12,366 bases of DNA from the NCBI GenBank assembly GCA_947594085.1, contig CANQEB010000047.1, forward strand, positions 1 through 12,366, given 5' to 3'. Shown here one piece after another: positions 1 to 8,858 of this stretch. Every line of letters starts with the position of its first letter. The stretch's first letter is position 1. Position numbers and translations under genes: made by a program. This DNA comes from an uncultured Lachnospiraceae bacterium. Its GTDB lineage: Bacteria; Bacillota; Clostridia; Lachnospirales; Lachnospiraceae. Below the pieces are notes generated by a model. That model was not told the DNA's origin. It ran no database searches and saw only the letters and a program-made list of their open reading frames with translations.

Positions 1-1937
<1,937 letters not shown>

Positions 1938-1942
1938 ATCTG

Positions 1943-1952
1943 CCTCCTCCTT
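1943..1952 (-). promoter_or_regulatory. Ribosome binding site deciding a TTG start
   Basis: On the minus strand AAGGAGGAGG sits five bases before TTG at 1937. It is a near-perfect anti-16S match, whereas the upstream in-frame ATG at 1997 lacks a properly spaced site. The stretch would otherwise encode Lys-Glu-Glu in the extended frame. It is the main evidence for the shorter SGNH protein. Confidence 0.75.
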
Positions 1953-1964
1953 TTTGCGTTTCCT

Positions 1965-1993
1965 ATTATTCCATATTTTATCTGCAAAATCAA
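1965..1993 (-). promoter_or_regulatory. Sigma-A-like promoter of the SGNH hydrolase (and possibly proS)
   Basis: On the minus strand TTGATT (1988-1993) and AATAAT (1965-1970) are separated by exactly 17 bases. Matches to consensus are four of six and five of six. The predicted start near 1958 would leave a leader of about 20 bases, just enough for the AAGGAGGAGG site before TTG 1937. The divergent nrdG promoter begins about 70 bp away. Confidence 0.55.
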
Positions 1994-2062
1994 GCATCTC
2001 CGAAAATTAATCTTCTGCGCACAAAATAGAAGATCTCCAAACACCCCAAAAGGACTTTCCGG

Positions 2063-2091
2063 ATGACATGCGCACATTTCTCTGCTATAAT
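2063..2091 (+). promoter_or_regulatory. Extended -10 sigma-A promoter of nrdG
   Basis: ATGACA (2063-2068) and TATAAT (2086-2091) are separated by 17 bases, and a TG (2083-2084) one base before the -10 makes it an extended -10 element. The expected start near 2098 gives a leader of roughly 53 bases before the GGGAGG site and ATG 2151. Confidence 0.72.
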
Positions 2092-2150
2092 GCTTATATC
2101 TGCTGTCATTACTATATTTGGCTGATGTATACTTGTCAAAGGGAGGTTCT

Positions 2151-2870
2151 ATGAAAGTTCTCGGACTTCAAAAACTGACTCTTCTCGATTTTCCGGGCCG
2201 TGTGGCCGCAATTGTATTTACGGGCGGCTGCAATTTCCGCTGCCCCTTCTGTCAGAACAGTTCTCTCGTGCTCGCGCCGCAGACTGTTCCGCAGATCAGC
2301 GATGAGGAATTTCGCCAGTTCTTGAAGAAAAGACAGGGACTTCTCGACGGCATTTGTGTGACCGGCGGCGAGCCTACACTGCACGCAGACCTTCCCGAGT
2401 TTCTTGCCTCCATCAAGAGCGCCGGCTATCTTGTCAAGCTCGATACAAACGGTACAAATCCCGCGATGCTAGCGTCACTTCTGGATGACAAGCTTCTCGA
2501 CTATGTCGCAATGGACATCAAGGCTGGTCCGGAGCATTATGCGCAGGTCTGCGGGCTTGAAGACTTATCCTCAGACGCTGTGACAAGCCTCCTTGCGGAC
2601 GTACGTCGCTCCGTCGAGCTCTTGAAAAATTCCGGGATCGAGTATGAATTTCGCACAACGGTCGTGAAAGGATTGCACACGGCAGAGGATTTTCAGGATA
2701 TCGCTTTGTGGCTTTCTGGCTGCCGCGCTTACTTTTTGCAGGCGTTTCGGGACTGCCCGGAAGTGCTTCTGGCAAATCATCCTTTCTCGTCTTTTGGCGA
2801 GGAGGAGATGAAGGAATTTCTGGCAATCGTACAAAAAGAGATCCCCCAGGCTTCCCTGAGGGGTCTGTAA
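2151..2870 (+). CDS. nrdG: Anaerobic ribonucleoside-triphosphate reductase activating protein (NrdG2-type radical SAM)
   Basis: This radical-SAM activase is expected to use a [4Fe-4S] cluster and S-adenosylmethionine to install the glycyl radical on the class III ribonucleotide reductase NrdD in the cytoplasm. The 239-residue product opens MKVLGLQKLTLLDFPG, typical of this subgroup. The cluster motif CNFRCPFC (Cys at residues 27, 31 and 34) follows FTGG. TGGEPTL (about 69-75) is the SAM-contacting GGE region, and KLDTNGT (about 96-102) follows in the usual order. The start at 2151 has GGGAGG (2141-2146) four bases upstream. An upstream in-frame TTG at 2118 has no comparable site. It is the only plus-strand gene here and ends 11 bp from the convergent DUF6128-like gene. 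No nrdD lies in the window, so the partner is inferred. Activation of another glycyl-radical enzyme is possible but less likely. Confidence 0.88.
   Translation: MKVLGLQKLTLLDFPGRVAAIVFTGGCNFRCPFCQNSSLVLAPQTVPQISDEEFRQFLKKRQGLLDGICVTGGEPTLHADLPEFLASIKSAGYLVKLDTNGTNPAMLASLLDDKLLDYVAMDIKAGPEHYAQVCGLEDLSSDAVTSLLADVRRSVELLKNSGIEYEFRTTVVKGLHTAEDFQDIALWLSGCRAYFLQAFRDCPEVLLANHPFSSFGEEEMKEFLAIVQKEIPQASLRGL
2833..2863 (-). terminator. Putative terminator of the DUF6128-like gene, inside the 3' end of nrdG
   Basis: On the minus strand the RNA reads CCCC-UC-AGG-GAAG-CCU-GGGG, a seven-pair stem with a two-base bulge and GAAG loop, followed within a few bases by CTCTTTTT. It lies just past the minus-strand stop at 2882 and overlaps the last codons of nrdG. 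The plus strand has no matching T tract, so it would serve only the minus-strand gene. Confidence 0.45.
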
Positions 2871-2881
2871 AACGGTCTTTC

Positions 2882-3907
2882 TCATATTTGCTGCAGCCTG
2901 CGGCACCAGTACCCAAAAGTCTGACTACAATCTCTGCGCGTACATTCTCTGAACTGATCATAGCCAAACATCTGCGCCATATAAGTTTCCTGTGGACTGC
3001 GTATTCCCGGCACTCCCAATATGTATGTTCCATCGTCGAGCAACCCCAGAAGGAGATGTCTGTACTGATAGAAACCATGCTGCAGAAAGCTGCTCCGCCC
3101 TACATTCCAGTTCTCCTGCTGCAGCCGGACAATATCACACGGTTGAATCATAACACAATGCTTCATTTCCGTGTCCGAGAACGGTTGAAACGGGGTTCGC
3201 TTCCGAAGCAAATCCTTTATAACAGCGCTAGCCTCCGGACAGTCGGCAGTCTGCTCACCAGCTTCCTGGTCATCTACGCCAGCTGCCTCGACCTGATCTG
3301 CCCGGCCTTGATCCGCCATTTCCGACTCGTCAAGCTGCTCCGATGCCACCGGCTGCTCCGGCACCACCATCTGTTCCGACTCGTCAAGCTGCTCCGATGC
3401 CACCGACTGCTCCGGCACCACCATCTGCTCTGACTCACCAAGCTGCTCCGATGTCACCGGCTGCTCCGGCACCACCATCTGCTCTGACTCGCCAAGCTGC
3501 TCCGATGTCACCGGCTGCTCCGGCATCGCCACAAAATGCTCCATGTCGATCTCTTCATCATCCCAGACCGTGATGAAGCGTCGCATATCGCTGCTCTCCA
3601 CCCACAGCCCTGACAGATCTCCCATCCCGTATTTCCCGCCGATCGGCGCGTCGGCCCGAAACGCCCATTCCTCGGCAATCTGCTGTACCGGTCTTATCTC
3701 TCCCAGCAAAATTCCCTGCAGACGGTCCGGCTCACGCACAAACCCATAGACCTGTATCGGAGACCTGGGGCAGACTTCCGCGGTGATGCGGAGCAAGATT
3801 CTCCACATTCCGTTGCGCAATTCTACCTTCGCAAAGCCCGCATTTTTCTGTTTTTTTCCATCTATATACTCGTAGAAATAAGAGATAAATCGCCTGTATT
3901 CCGGCAT
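2882..3907 (-). CDS. DUF6128-like protein with a Glu/Gln-rich tandem-repeat linker
   Basis: The 341-residue protein has no signal peptide or membrane segment. An N-terminal block (residues 1-125, MPEYRRFISYFYEYIDGKK onward) and a C-terminal block (about 226-341, with CDIVRLQQENWNVG, GFYQYRHLLLGLL, ILGVPG and FGYWCR) resemble the two conserved parts of a Lachnospiraceae family I recall as DUF6128, of unknown function. Between them lies an acidic, Gln-rich linker. Residues 130-195 are eleven exact-length copies of a six-residue unit (EQ-x-x-x-S/P), organised as 18-residue super-repeats such as EQPVTSEQLGESEQMVVP. The ATG at 3907 follows AAAGG with a rather long 12-base gap. The histidine kinase ends 129 bp upstream on the same strand, so read-through from the RR-HK operon is possible. 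I cannot assign an activity. A regulatory or envelope-linked role is only a guess from position. Confidence 0.8.
   Translation of the reverse strand: MPEYRRFISYFYEYIDGKKQKNAGFAKVELRNGMWRILLRITAEVCPRSPIQVYGFVREPDRLQGILLGEIRPVQQIAEEWAFRADAPIGGKYGMGDLSGLWVESSDMRRFITVWDDEEIDMEHFVAMPEQPVTSEQLGESEQMVVPEQPVTSEQLGESEQMVVPEQSVASEQLDESEQMVVPEQPVASEQLDESEMADQGRADQVEAAGVDDQEAGEQTADCPEASAVIKDLLRKRTPFQPFSDTEMKHCVMIQPCDIVRLQQENWNVGRSSFLQHGFYQYRHLLLGLLDDGTYILGVPGIRSPQETYMAQMFGYDQFRECTRRDCSQTFGYWCRRLQQI
3324..3525. repeat. 54-bp tandem repeat built from 18-bp subunits, inside a coding region
   Basis: Four head-to-tail units start at 3324, 3378, 3432 and 3486, the last diverging after about 3525. Units differ by only a few bases (for example the Thr/Ala and Gly/Asp codon changes). 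On the coding strand each 54-mer is three 18-mers beginning GAGCAG, giving eleven EQ-x-x-x-S/P copies in the protein. All units keep the frame, so copy-number change would alter linker length only. Confidence 0.95.
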
Positions 3908-3958
3908 CTGTGCTCACATCCTTTCACATAAAAATATATGTCATCCCGGACATGATCA

Positions 3959-4054
3959 TGCCTGCTTTTCTCTTGATTTTCTCTTAATTTTTTCTCTTGC
4001 CTTCTCTCTTTATTTTTCTTCTGATTTTTCTCCTGCTTACTCTTGTTTCTCCAA
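3959..4054 (-). repeat. Degenerate purine-rich repeat tract spanning the kinase stop codon
   Basis: On the minus strand about 95 bases are almost entirely A and G, made of loosely repeated AAGAGAAAA-like units about 11-13 bases long. The tract begins in the last kinase codons and runs past its TAA (4037-4039). Read in the kinase frame, it continues as AGEKSEEK, a stop, then 17 codons rich in Arg, Glu and Lys, ending at a TGA (3956-3958). It looks like a decayed charged tail or an untranslated purine spacer. No terminator-like T run follows. Confidence 0.6.
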
Positions 4055-5548
4055 GCCAGTCTGCTGTAGACATGGAATCCCGAACCAGAACTCTACCCCG
4101 TGTTCCTTATTCTCCATCCCACACTCGCCACCGTGCTGTGACACAATGCTCTTCACGATATACAAGCCAAGCCCGGTGCCGCCTTCGCTCTCCCTGCCGA
4201 TCACACTGCCCTGGTAGAAGCTGTCCCAGAGCTTGTCAATATCTTTTTCTGCGACCCGCTCTCCATCATTGTACACGGAGAAAATAATATACTTGCCGTT
4301 GCGGTCGACGGATACTTTGACCGTACTGTTCTCCGGCGCATAGCGGTAAGCGTTCATCAGGAAATTCGTGATCGCCCTGCGCAAATTCTCGGAATTTCCC
4401 TTTATCATACAGTCAGGCTGTTTCTGCAGATCAATCTGAATTTTCCTCTTTGCAAACAAGACTGAGAAATCCTGAACCGCTGCGTCCGCGATCGCCCCGA
4501 GCTCCAGGGGTTCCATGGGAAGTTCCTCGATGCCCTCCTCCACAGAGAAGATCTGCAGCATGCTGGAGATCATATCATTCATTCTCTGGACCTCTTCCAT
4601 CGCAGAGTCACAATACTGCTGCCGCTTTTGGACGTCCTGCACGATCGACAACATCTCCATCTGCCCGGAAATGATCGCCAGTGGAGTTTTCAGCTCGTGG
4701 GAGACATTGTTCACAAAACGCTTCCTGTGCTGCTCCAGCTCCGCCCTGCGCTGATTGTCCTGCTGCAAGAGCTGATTGTACGTCTCAAGGTTCTGAATGT
4801 AGCTCTGAATCTGACCGGACATCTCGTTTATACTCGCCCCAAGCTCGTTGAGCTCCTGGTATTTGGTCGTCTCGGAAACCTTTTCTGAGAAATCCTTGTC
4901 CGCGATCTTCCTCGCTACCCTGGCCGCATTCTCCACCGACCGGCCAATACTTTTTGCAAGTATACGTGCACAGATCGTGCCAAAGATCAGAAAAGCAGCA
5001 ATCACGAGAAAAAGGACACTGCGCGCATAAGCTGTGCTCCTGTCAATCACAAAGGAGGATTGCGTGATCATGATATAAAACTGATCTCCACCCTGTTCGC
5101 AGATTCCCCGCAGGACAACTCTTCCGCCCGATTTTATCTTCTCATATTTTGCCGTGGCGTTCCTCGTGTATTTCGCGACCCACTGCTCCTTCAGCTCCTG
5201 GTCATCACTGCTGCTGATATACTGAGATTTGTTCGTGGCATACAGAAGGTGAAATTCTTTATCGCGAATGCGAAATCTGAGATTTTTATTTTCATATGGC
5301 TCCAGAAAACTGTCGGCATAGTCCTCCCACTCGTCCTCCGCCGCCATACCCTTGATTCGATTTTCCTCCTCACAGAGTGTCGGGAGATCCTCATTCAGCA
5401 GCAAGCCATACACCTCATCCATCATTCTGCACTGCTCCTGAATGTAGTAATGTCTCGACATGCTGGAGTAGAGAATCCCGATACCGCCCGACACCATCGT
5501 GAGCAGCAGAACCAGAATGGCAAGCAGCCGCCCGCTAATTGTCTTCAT
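4037..5548 (-). CDS. Two-component sensor histidine kinase (HAMP-HisKA-HATPase)
   Basis: This 503-residue inner-membrane kinase should autophosphorylate and signal to the response regulator encoded just upstream. Transmembrane segments lie at about residues 7-28 and 177-198, flanking an extracytoplasmic sensor region of roughly 148 residues with no motif I recognise. A HAMP linker spans about 194-246, followed by a probable coiled coil (about 245-278). The H-box NVSHELKTPL places the phospho-acceptor at His284. The N-box NFLMNAYRYAP is at 395-405, the G1 box YNDGE at 426-430 and the G2 box GGTGLGL at 456-462, so all ATP-binding elements are intact. The ATG overlaps the regulator's end by 14 bp, with GAGG nine bases before it, which suggests translational coupling. 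A Lys/Glu-coding purine tract follows the stop. The stimulus is unknown. Confidence 0.94.
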   Translation of the reverse strand: MKTISGRLLAILVLLLTMVSGGIGILYSSMSRHYYIQEQCRMMDEVYGLLLNEDLPTLCEEENRIKGMAAEDEWEDYADSFLEPYENKNLRFRIRDKEFHLLYATNKSQYISSSDDQELKEQWVAKYTRNATAKYEKIKSGGRVVLRGICEQGGDQFYIMITQSSFVIDRSTAYARSVLFLVIAAFLIFGTICARILAKSIGRSVENAARVARKIADKDFSEKVSETTKYQELNELGASINEMSGQIQSYIQNLETYNQLLQQDNQRRAELEQHRKRFVNNVSHELKTPLAIISGQMEMLSIVQDVQKRQQYCDSAMEEVQRMNDMISSMLQIFSVEEGIEELPMEPLELGAIADAAVQDFSVLFAKRKIQIDLQKQPDCMIKGNSENLRRAITNFLMNAYRYAPENSTVKVSVDRNGKYIIFSVYNDGERVAEKDIDKLWDSFYQGSVIGRESEGGTGLGLYIVKSIVSQHGGECGMENKEHGVEFWFGIPCLQQTGLEKQE

Positions 5549-6245
5549 CTTCCTTTACCTCAAAACGATAGCCGATTCCGTATAGCGTATCAATATATTT
5601 CCCGTATTTTCCCAATTTTAAGCGGATCTGTTTCACGATCGTATCGACAGAACGGTCTGTTCCATTGTAATCGATTCCCCACACTTCGTCCAGGAAACGG
5701 TCTCTCCTCAGAACGATCTTCTCATTTTCCATAAAGAATCGCAACACCTCGTACTCCCGCGGTGTGAGCGGAACAAGCTGCCCATTCAGAAAGATCTTGT
5801 GCGCTTTGTCGTCAATGGAAAGCGCTCCGTATGTCTTTCTGCGGTCCGTCCCTTTCGTGCGCCGTAGCAAAGCCTCGATATGCGCTTTCAGGACCGAGAG
5901 CAAAAACGGCTTCACAAGATAGTCATCCGCGCCAAGCGAGAATCCCCGCAGCTGATCCTCCTCACCGCATTTTGCCGTGAGAATGATGACCGGGACGTTT
6001 GATCTCTCACGGATTTTCGTCAAAGCTTCAAAGCCGCCCATGATCGGCAGCATCAGATCAAGCAAAACCAGGTCCGGCCACCCGTTGGCATCCGCATTAA
6101 ATATGCGCACAGCCTCTGCTCCGTTCTGCGCCTCCATCGTCAGGTAACCATTCAGCTGAAGATACTCCTGTATTGTGCTGCGAAGCTTTTCCTCGTCTTC
6201 GACCAACAGAATCCGTGTCTTTTCGTTCGTTGCTCTTTCCTCCAT
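5535..6245 (-). CDS. OmpR/PhoB-family response regulator
   Basis: The 236-residue protein is a receiver domain joined to a winged-helix DNA-binding domain and should act as a transcription factor. In the receiver (about 10-128), LLVEDEE supplies the acidic pair Glu16/Asp17. LLDLMLP places the phospho-acceptor at Asp63, with Thr90 in ILTAK and Lys112 in LVKPF. The wing-helix domain (about 137-231) shows LTPREYEVLRFF, VDTIVKQIRLKLG and YGIGYRF, the canonical OmpR-type recognition region and wing. ATG 6245 has GGAGAGG about ten bases upstream. In-frame ATGs further upstream lack a ribosome site, and the first would overlap the promoter at 6286-6314. The downstream kinase overlaps it by 14 bp. 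A dyad in its own promoter hints at autoregulation. Regulated genes cannot be deduced, although the neighbouring envelope genes are candidates. Confidence 0.95.
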   Translation of the reverse strand: MEERATNEKTRILLVEDEEKLRSTIQEYLQLNGYLTMEAQNGAEAVRIFNADANGWPDLVLLDLMLPIMGGFEALTKIRERSNVPVIILTAKCGEEDQLRGFSLGADDYLVKPFLLSVLKAHIEALLRRTKGTDRRKTYGALSIDDKAHKIFLNGQLVPLTPREYEVLRFFMENEKIVLRRDRFLDEVWGIDYNGTDRSVDTIVKQIRLKLGKYGKYIDTLYGIGYRFEVKEDEDN

Positions 6246-6285
6246 CTGTTTCTTTCCTCTCCGAGCATCGCTCATTCTATGGCAG

Positions 6286-6314
6286 ATACTATCACATTTT
6301 GTAAAAAATGTTAA
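6286..6314 (-). promoter_or_regulatory. Promoter of the two-component operon
   Basis: On the minus strand TTAACA (6309-6314) and TAGTAT (6286-6291) are 17 bases apart, with a TG one base before the -10 (extended -10). The -35 matches five of six consensus bases and the -10 four of six. The expected start near 6279 gives a leader of about 34 bases. It lies downstream of the terminator of the SH3-domain gene, so the operon should be independently transcribed. Confidence 0.62.
6294..6311. promoter_or_regulatory. Perfect 7-bp inverted repeat in the promoter spacer (operator candidate)
   Basis: ACATTTT (6294-6300), GTAA, AAAATGT (6305-6311) forms a perfect dyad that fills the spacer between the -35 and -10 of the response-regulator promoter and overlaps the -35 edge. 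A repressor bound here would block polymerase. The binding protein is unknown. OmpR-type regulators usually prefer direct repeats, so a different factor is as likely as autoregulation. Confidence 0.45.
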
Positions 6315-6377
6315 AACTTTTGTCATTTCTTCGTAAACAGTTAATCATACCAATGTGAAGGAAATGTGTTTTGTATG

Positions 6378-6404
6378 CAAAAAGGGCTGTTTCACAACAG
6401 CCCT
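6378..6404 (-). terminator. Rho-independent terminator after the SH3-domain gene
   Basis: AGGGCTGTT (6383-6391) pairs perfectly with AACAGCCCT (6396-6404) around a four-base loop. On the minus strand the hairpin is followed by TTTTT and lies 27 bp past the stop at 6431. It separates the SH3-domain gene from the two-component operon. Confidence 0.88.
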
Positions 6405-6430
6405 CCCTTGAGACTCCCAATGTAGTATCC

Positions 6431-7297
6431 TTAATATTCCTGGTATGATACGCTTCCATCCGAGTATGTGATCTCCCAATATCCATGGCCGCTTCCGTCG
6501 CAGTCATCGAACCTCTGGCGCTTCACCTCTGTGCGGCCGCCACCACCGCCCGACTGCTGTGAAGCTGCTGCCTGTGCGGCCGCCGCCTGCGCAGCCGCTG
6601 CCGCCTGGGCCTGACGAATCTGCTCGCGCGCCGCCTCCTCGGCCTGCACCGCCGCGATTGCAGCCTGCTCATCCTCGCTGATGCATCTGCGCACGGTGTA
6701 GCCTGTCACGTCGTCCTTCTTCACCACATAGTGCGTAGCCGTCTCGCCCAGCACCTCGATCGCGTCCCCGCGGCTGATCACGCCGAGGATCTCCGCGTCG
6801 TCGTTTGGCTCACTGCGAATATACACATCGTCCACCGCAAAGAGCTCCGCCGGCTCGCTGTAAGTCAACTCTCCCGTCTGCCCGATCCTGCGTTCTTTCC
6901 CGGATGTCAGGCTCGTGTAATTGATAAACGCAAACGCGCCGTCTGTCACGAGCTCCGGATTCGACAATGCCTCATACGGAACATTCAAAAACTCATACTG
7001 CTGTCCATCAGCAGCGATCATGACCACATTGATCAGCGTCTCATCCTCTTCCTGCATCTCCACGGAGGCCGACCGAATGGGAAGCTGCGCTGTGTTCTTG
7101 ATCTCAATCGGATCTTTGTCCTCAATTGTCAAGGTGATCGTCTCCAGAATCTCCGCATCTGCGTCATCCGCAGCCTCTACTTCCGCCACGGTCACGGATT
7201 CAGACATGCCTTCTGTCTCATCCGCGAAGGCCGACATTGTCATGCCCATGCACAATGCCGCTGTGATTCCCAGCGCGATTCCTGTTCTCTTTTTCAT
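6431..7297 (-). CDS. Secreted SH3-domain protein with Ala/Gln linker and conserved C-terminal tail
   Basis: The 288-residue product starts with a classical signal peptide (MKKRTGIALGITAALCMGM), probably cleaved after AFA at residue 25. An acidic segment follows (about 26-60), then an uncharacterised region (about 60-150) with a strand-rich look. A bacterial SH3-type domain lies at about 152-206 (VDDVYIRSEPNDDAEILGVI, ending VTGYTVRRCI). Such domains often bind peptidoglycan. An Ala/Gln-rich linker (211-248) and a five-glycine run (250-254) lead to a short tail (263-288) with DCDGSGHGYWEITYSDGS. I recall similar tails in Lachnospiraceae exported proteins. The ATG at 7297 follows AAGGTGG by eight bases. 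A GTG four codons upstream sits inside that site and was not chosen. The -10-like TAATAT at 7336-7341 has only a poor -35. A terminator follows. No enzymatic domain is visible. Confidence 0.87.
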   Translation of the reverse strand: MKKRTGIALGITAALCMGMTMSAFADETEGMSESVTVAEVEAADDADAEILETITLTIEDKDPIEIKNTAQLPIRSASVEMQEEDETLINVVMIAADGQQYEFLNVPYEALSNPELVTDGAFAFINYTSLTSGKERRIGQTGELTYSEPAELFAVDDVYIRSEPNDDAEILGVISRGDAIEVLGETATHYVVKKDDVTGYTVRRCISEDEQAAIAAVQAEEAAREQIRQAQAAAAAQAAAAQAAASQQSGGGGGRTEVKRQRFDDCDGSGHGYWEITYSDGSVSYQEY

Positions 7298-7361
7298 AAT
7301 TTTTTCCACCTTTCTTGTCTTACTTTTTGATGTTTATATTACATGAGTTTTGCCTGGCTCG

Positions 7362-7383
7362 AAAAACCTGCGGCTCTCCCGCA
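7362..7383 (-). terminator. Weak rho-independent terminator after the AlgX/AlgJ-like gene
   Basis: TGCGG (7369-7373) pairs with CCGCA (7379-7383) around a five-base loop. On the minus strand the stem is followed by GG and then TTTTT. The stem is short, so some read-through into the SH3-domain gene is likely. Confidence 0.5.
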
Positions 7384-7430
7384 ATGTACGGCTTATCTTC
7401 CTCCGGCGCAGCTCATTGCTTTCTCATAGC

Positions 7431-8843
7431 TTACGGTGTATAGACCGTCGACTGGAACACCCGCGAGAGCGTCCCATCGGTATCCACATACAATTCCACC
7501 AAAATTTCCTCGCCTTCCAATCGGCCTTTCTCAATATACGCCGCGTATCCGCAGTCTGTCTTGCCATCCTCTGACTCGATATTCATGGGGAACGCCTCGT
7601 AGGTATTCTCCCCATCGATGCAAAGGTAAATCTCCGAGTTCGTCGCAATATAAGCCTCATCGACCGCCCCTCCAAGCTTTAGGAACAGCCCTTCATCCGA
7701 CGCCTCGCACGTCGTCGCTCCTGGTTTCGCCGTGCAGTCCTGCGCCTGTAAAATCGCGATCTCCCGCTCCGGCGACTGAAACACCGGCGGATTCTTGCCC
7801 ATCTCCGGCAGGAATCGCTCCGCGCGCTCCACAACGACCGTATCTGCATTGCAGAAAAACATATCATCGACATAGTAAGGGACGCCCCTGGAGAATTCTG
7901 CCGACGCGTACTCCTGGGCCATAAACGGAAGCAGCGCATTGCCGAACGAGTCACGGTACATCAGCAGTCCGCCCTCGGCATCCGCCCGGCTCGTATCGAT
8001 CAGCGGGTCAAACGTACTCTCAATCTCAGTGACATACTCATAGGTGAACGGCTCGTCATAGTAGATCTCATCCTCCGGTGTAACGGCCTTTGGATACAGC
8101 ATCACATCAAGATCGCCCTCATAATCCGTGCGCACCGTGTAATCGGCGCCTTCATAAGAGCGATGATCCTTGTCCAGCGCGTCCAGGATCGTCTCTGCCG
8201 CCAGCGCTGCGCCCTTGTTGTTCCAATGAGAATCCCGCGCGTGGTACAGGACTTCGTCCTTCGCCTCAAAGACACTGTACAAATCTACATAGTTGACACC
8301 CTGCTCCTCGAGCACCGGCCGCAGGCGATCTATGCTGTGCGTACCGCTCACCTTTGTCCGATAATAATATGGCATATGCTCCGGGTACAGGGAATTCTTG
8401 TTGGGCGCAACCGTAAATAAGAACGTCCTCCCGGCATTCTCAATATATTCCTGCATCATACTCAGCGTATGGGCAATATTGAAAATCCCCCTGTCACTGA
8501 GCACTTCGCTCCCAAGATAATCCTCCAGAGAATCCATGTAATAGAGCCACCCGTCCGTACCCTTGATCACGCCGTCCTCCGTCGAGATTCCAAATATCTT
8601 TCCCCGCAGCTGCGCATCCGCCGTCACCATCTCCTGGCGATAAGCGAAGTGCTCCTCAAACCAATCCCCGGCCTCAGACAAGAATTCCTTGTTCCATCCT
8701 TCTTCTGACTTTAGCGTCGGGAATTCAGAGAGCTTCCGGTTCTCCGAGGACTCTGCGCCCTTGTACCACAGTAGTCCTCCCAGTGGAACCAGGCAGATCA
8801 CAATGGCAAGAGCCAGATAAACAGTCATTCCTAGTCTTCTCAT
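7431..8843 (-). CDS. AlgX/AlgJ-like SGNH O-acetyltransferase component (DHHW-type)
   Basis: The 470-residue protein has one N-terminal membrane segment (about 7-26) and a large extracytoplasmic part. It should work with the MBOAT protein encoded 15 bp upstream, passing an acyl group (usually acetyl) to an extracellular polymer. DSHWNNKGA (204-212) is the AlgX/AlgJ signature, giving Asp204 and His206. YRDSFGN (296-302) gives the Ser299 nucleophile, so the catalytic triad is complete. NRKLSEFP (35-42) and GWLYY (98-102) are also typical of the family. The C-terminal 100 residues are predicted by eye to be strand-rich and could be a carbohydrate-binding module as in AlgX, but that is inference. 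ATG 8843 follows AGGTGGGGG by about seven bases. A database call of alginate acetyltransferase should not be taken to mean alginate is made; the acceptor polymer is unknown. Confidence 0.88.
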   Translation of the reverse strand: MRRLGMTVYLALAIVICLVPLGGLLWYKGAESSENRKLSEFPTLKSEEGWNKEFLSEAGDWFEEHFAYRQEMVTADAQLRGKIFGISTEDGVIKGTDGWLYYMDSLEDYLGSEVLSDRGIFNIAHTLSMMQEYIENAGRTFLFTVAPNKNSLYPEHMPYYYRTKVSGTHSIDRLRPVLEEQGVNYVDLYSVFEAKDEVLYHARDSHWNNKGAALAAETILDALDKDHRSYEGADYTVRTDYEGDLDVMLYPKAVTPEDEIYYDEPFTYEYVTEIESTFDPLIDTSRADAEGGLLMYRDSFGNALLPFMAQEYASAEFSRGVPYYVDDMFFCNADTVVVERAERFLPEMGKNPPVFQSPEREIAILQAQDCTAKPGATTCEASDEGLFLKLGGAVDEAYIATNSEIYLCIDGENTYEAFPMNIESEDGKTDCGYAAYIEKGRLEGEEILVELYVDTDGTLSRVFQSTVYTP

Positions 8844-8858
8844 CGCAATTCCCCCACC

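Noticed and set aside
2118..2150. Upstream TTG start extending nrdG by 11 residues
   Set aside because: GGGAGG directly precedes ATG 2151, and the family N-terminus starts at MKVLGLQ. The extension would translate the ribosome site itself.
2708..3433. Plus-strand open frame with a repeated RLVKLLRCHR-type sequence
   Set aside because: Its repetition is just the antisense image of the minus-strand EQ-x-x-x repeats. It overlaps nrdG out of frame and has no ribosome site.
3324..3539. Direct repeats that might be taken for a CRISPR array
   Set aside because: Units are contiguous, with no unique spacers, and keep the reading frame of the minus-strand protein, so they are coding tandem repeats.
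3732..3917. Alternative start GTG at 3917 for a protein overlapping the DUF6128-like N-terminus
   Set aside because: It is in a different frame, ends after 61 residues and lacks family features. The ATG at 3907 gives the conserved-looking protein.
3951..3960. Perfect palindrome CATGATCATG between the kinase and the DUF6128-like gene
   Set aside because: It is too short to be significant alone, has no adjoining T run for a terminator and no recognisable promoter boxes at proper spacing.
6246..6326. Longer N-terminus for the response regulator
   Set aside because: It would read through the predicted promoter and leader, and the extra residues are not receiver-like. ATG 6245 has a GGAGAGG site.
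7336..7366. Promoter for the SH3-domain gene (TAATAT with upstream T-rich sequence)
   Set aside because: The -10 is plausible but no -35 at 16-18 bases matches more than three of six positions, so it is not listed as a feature.
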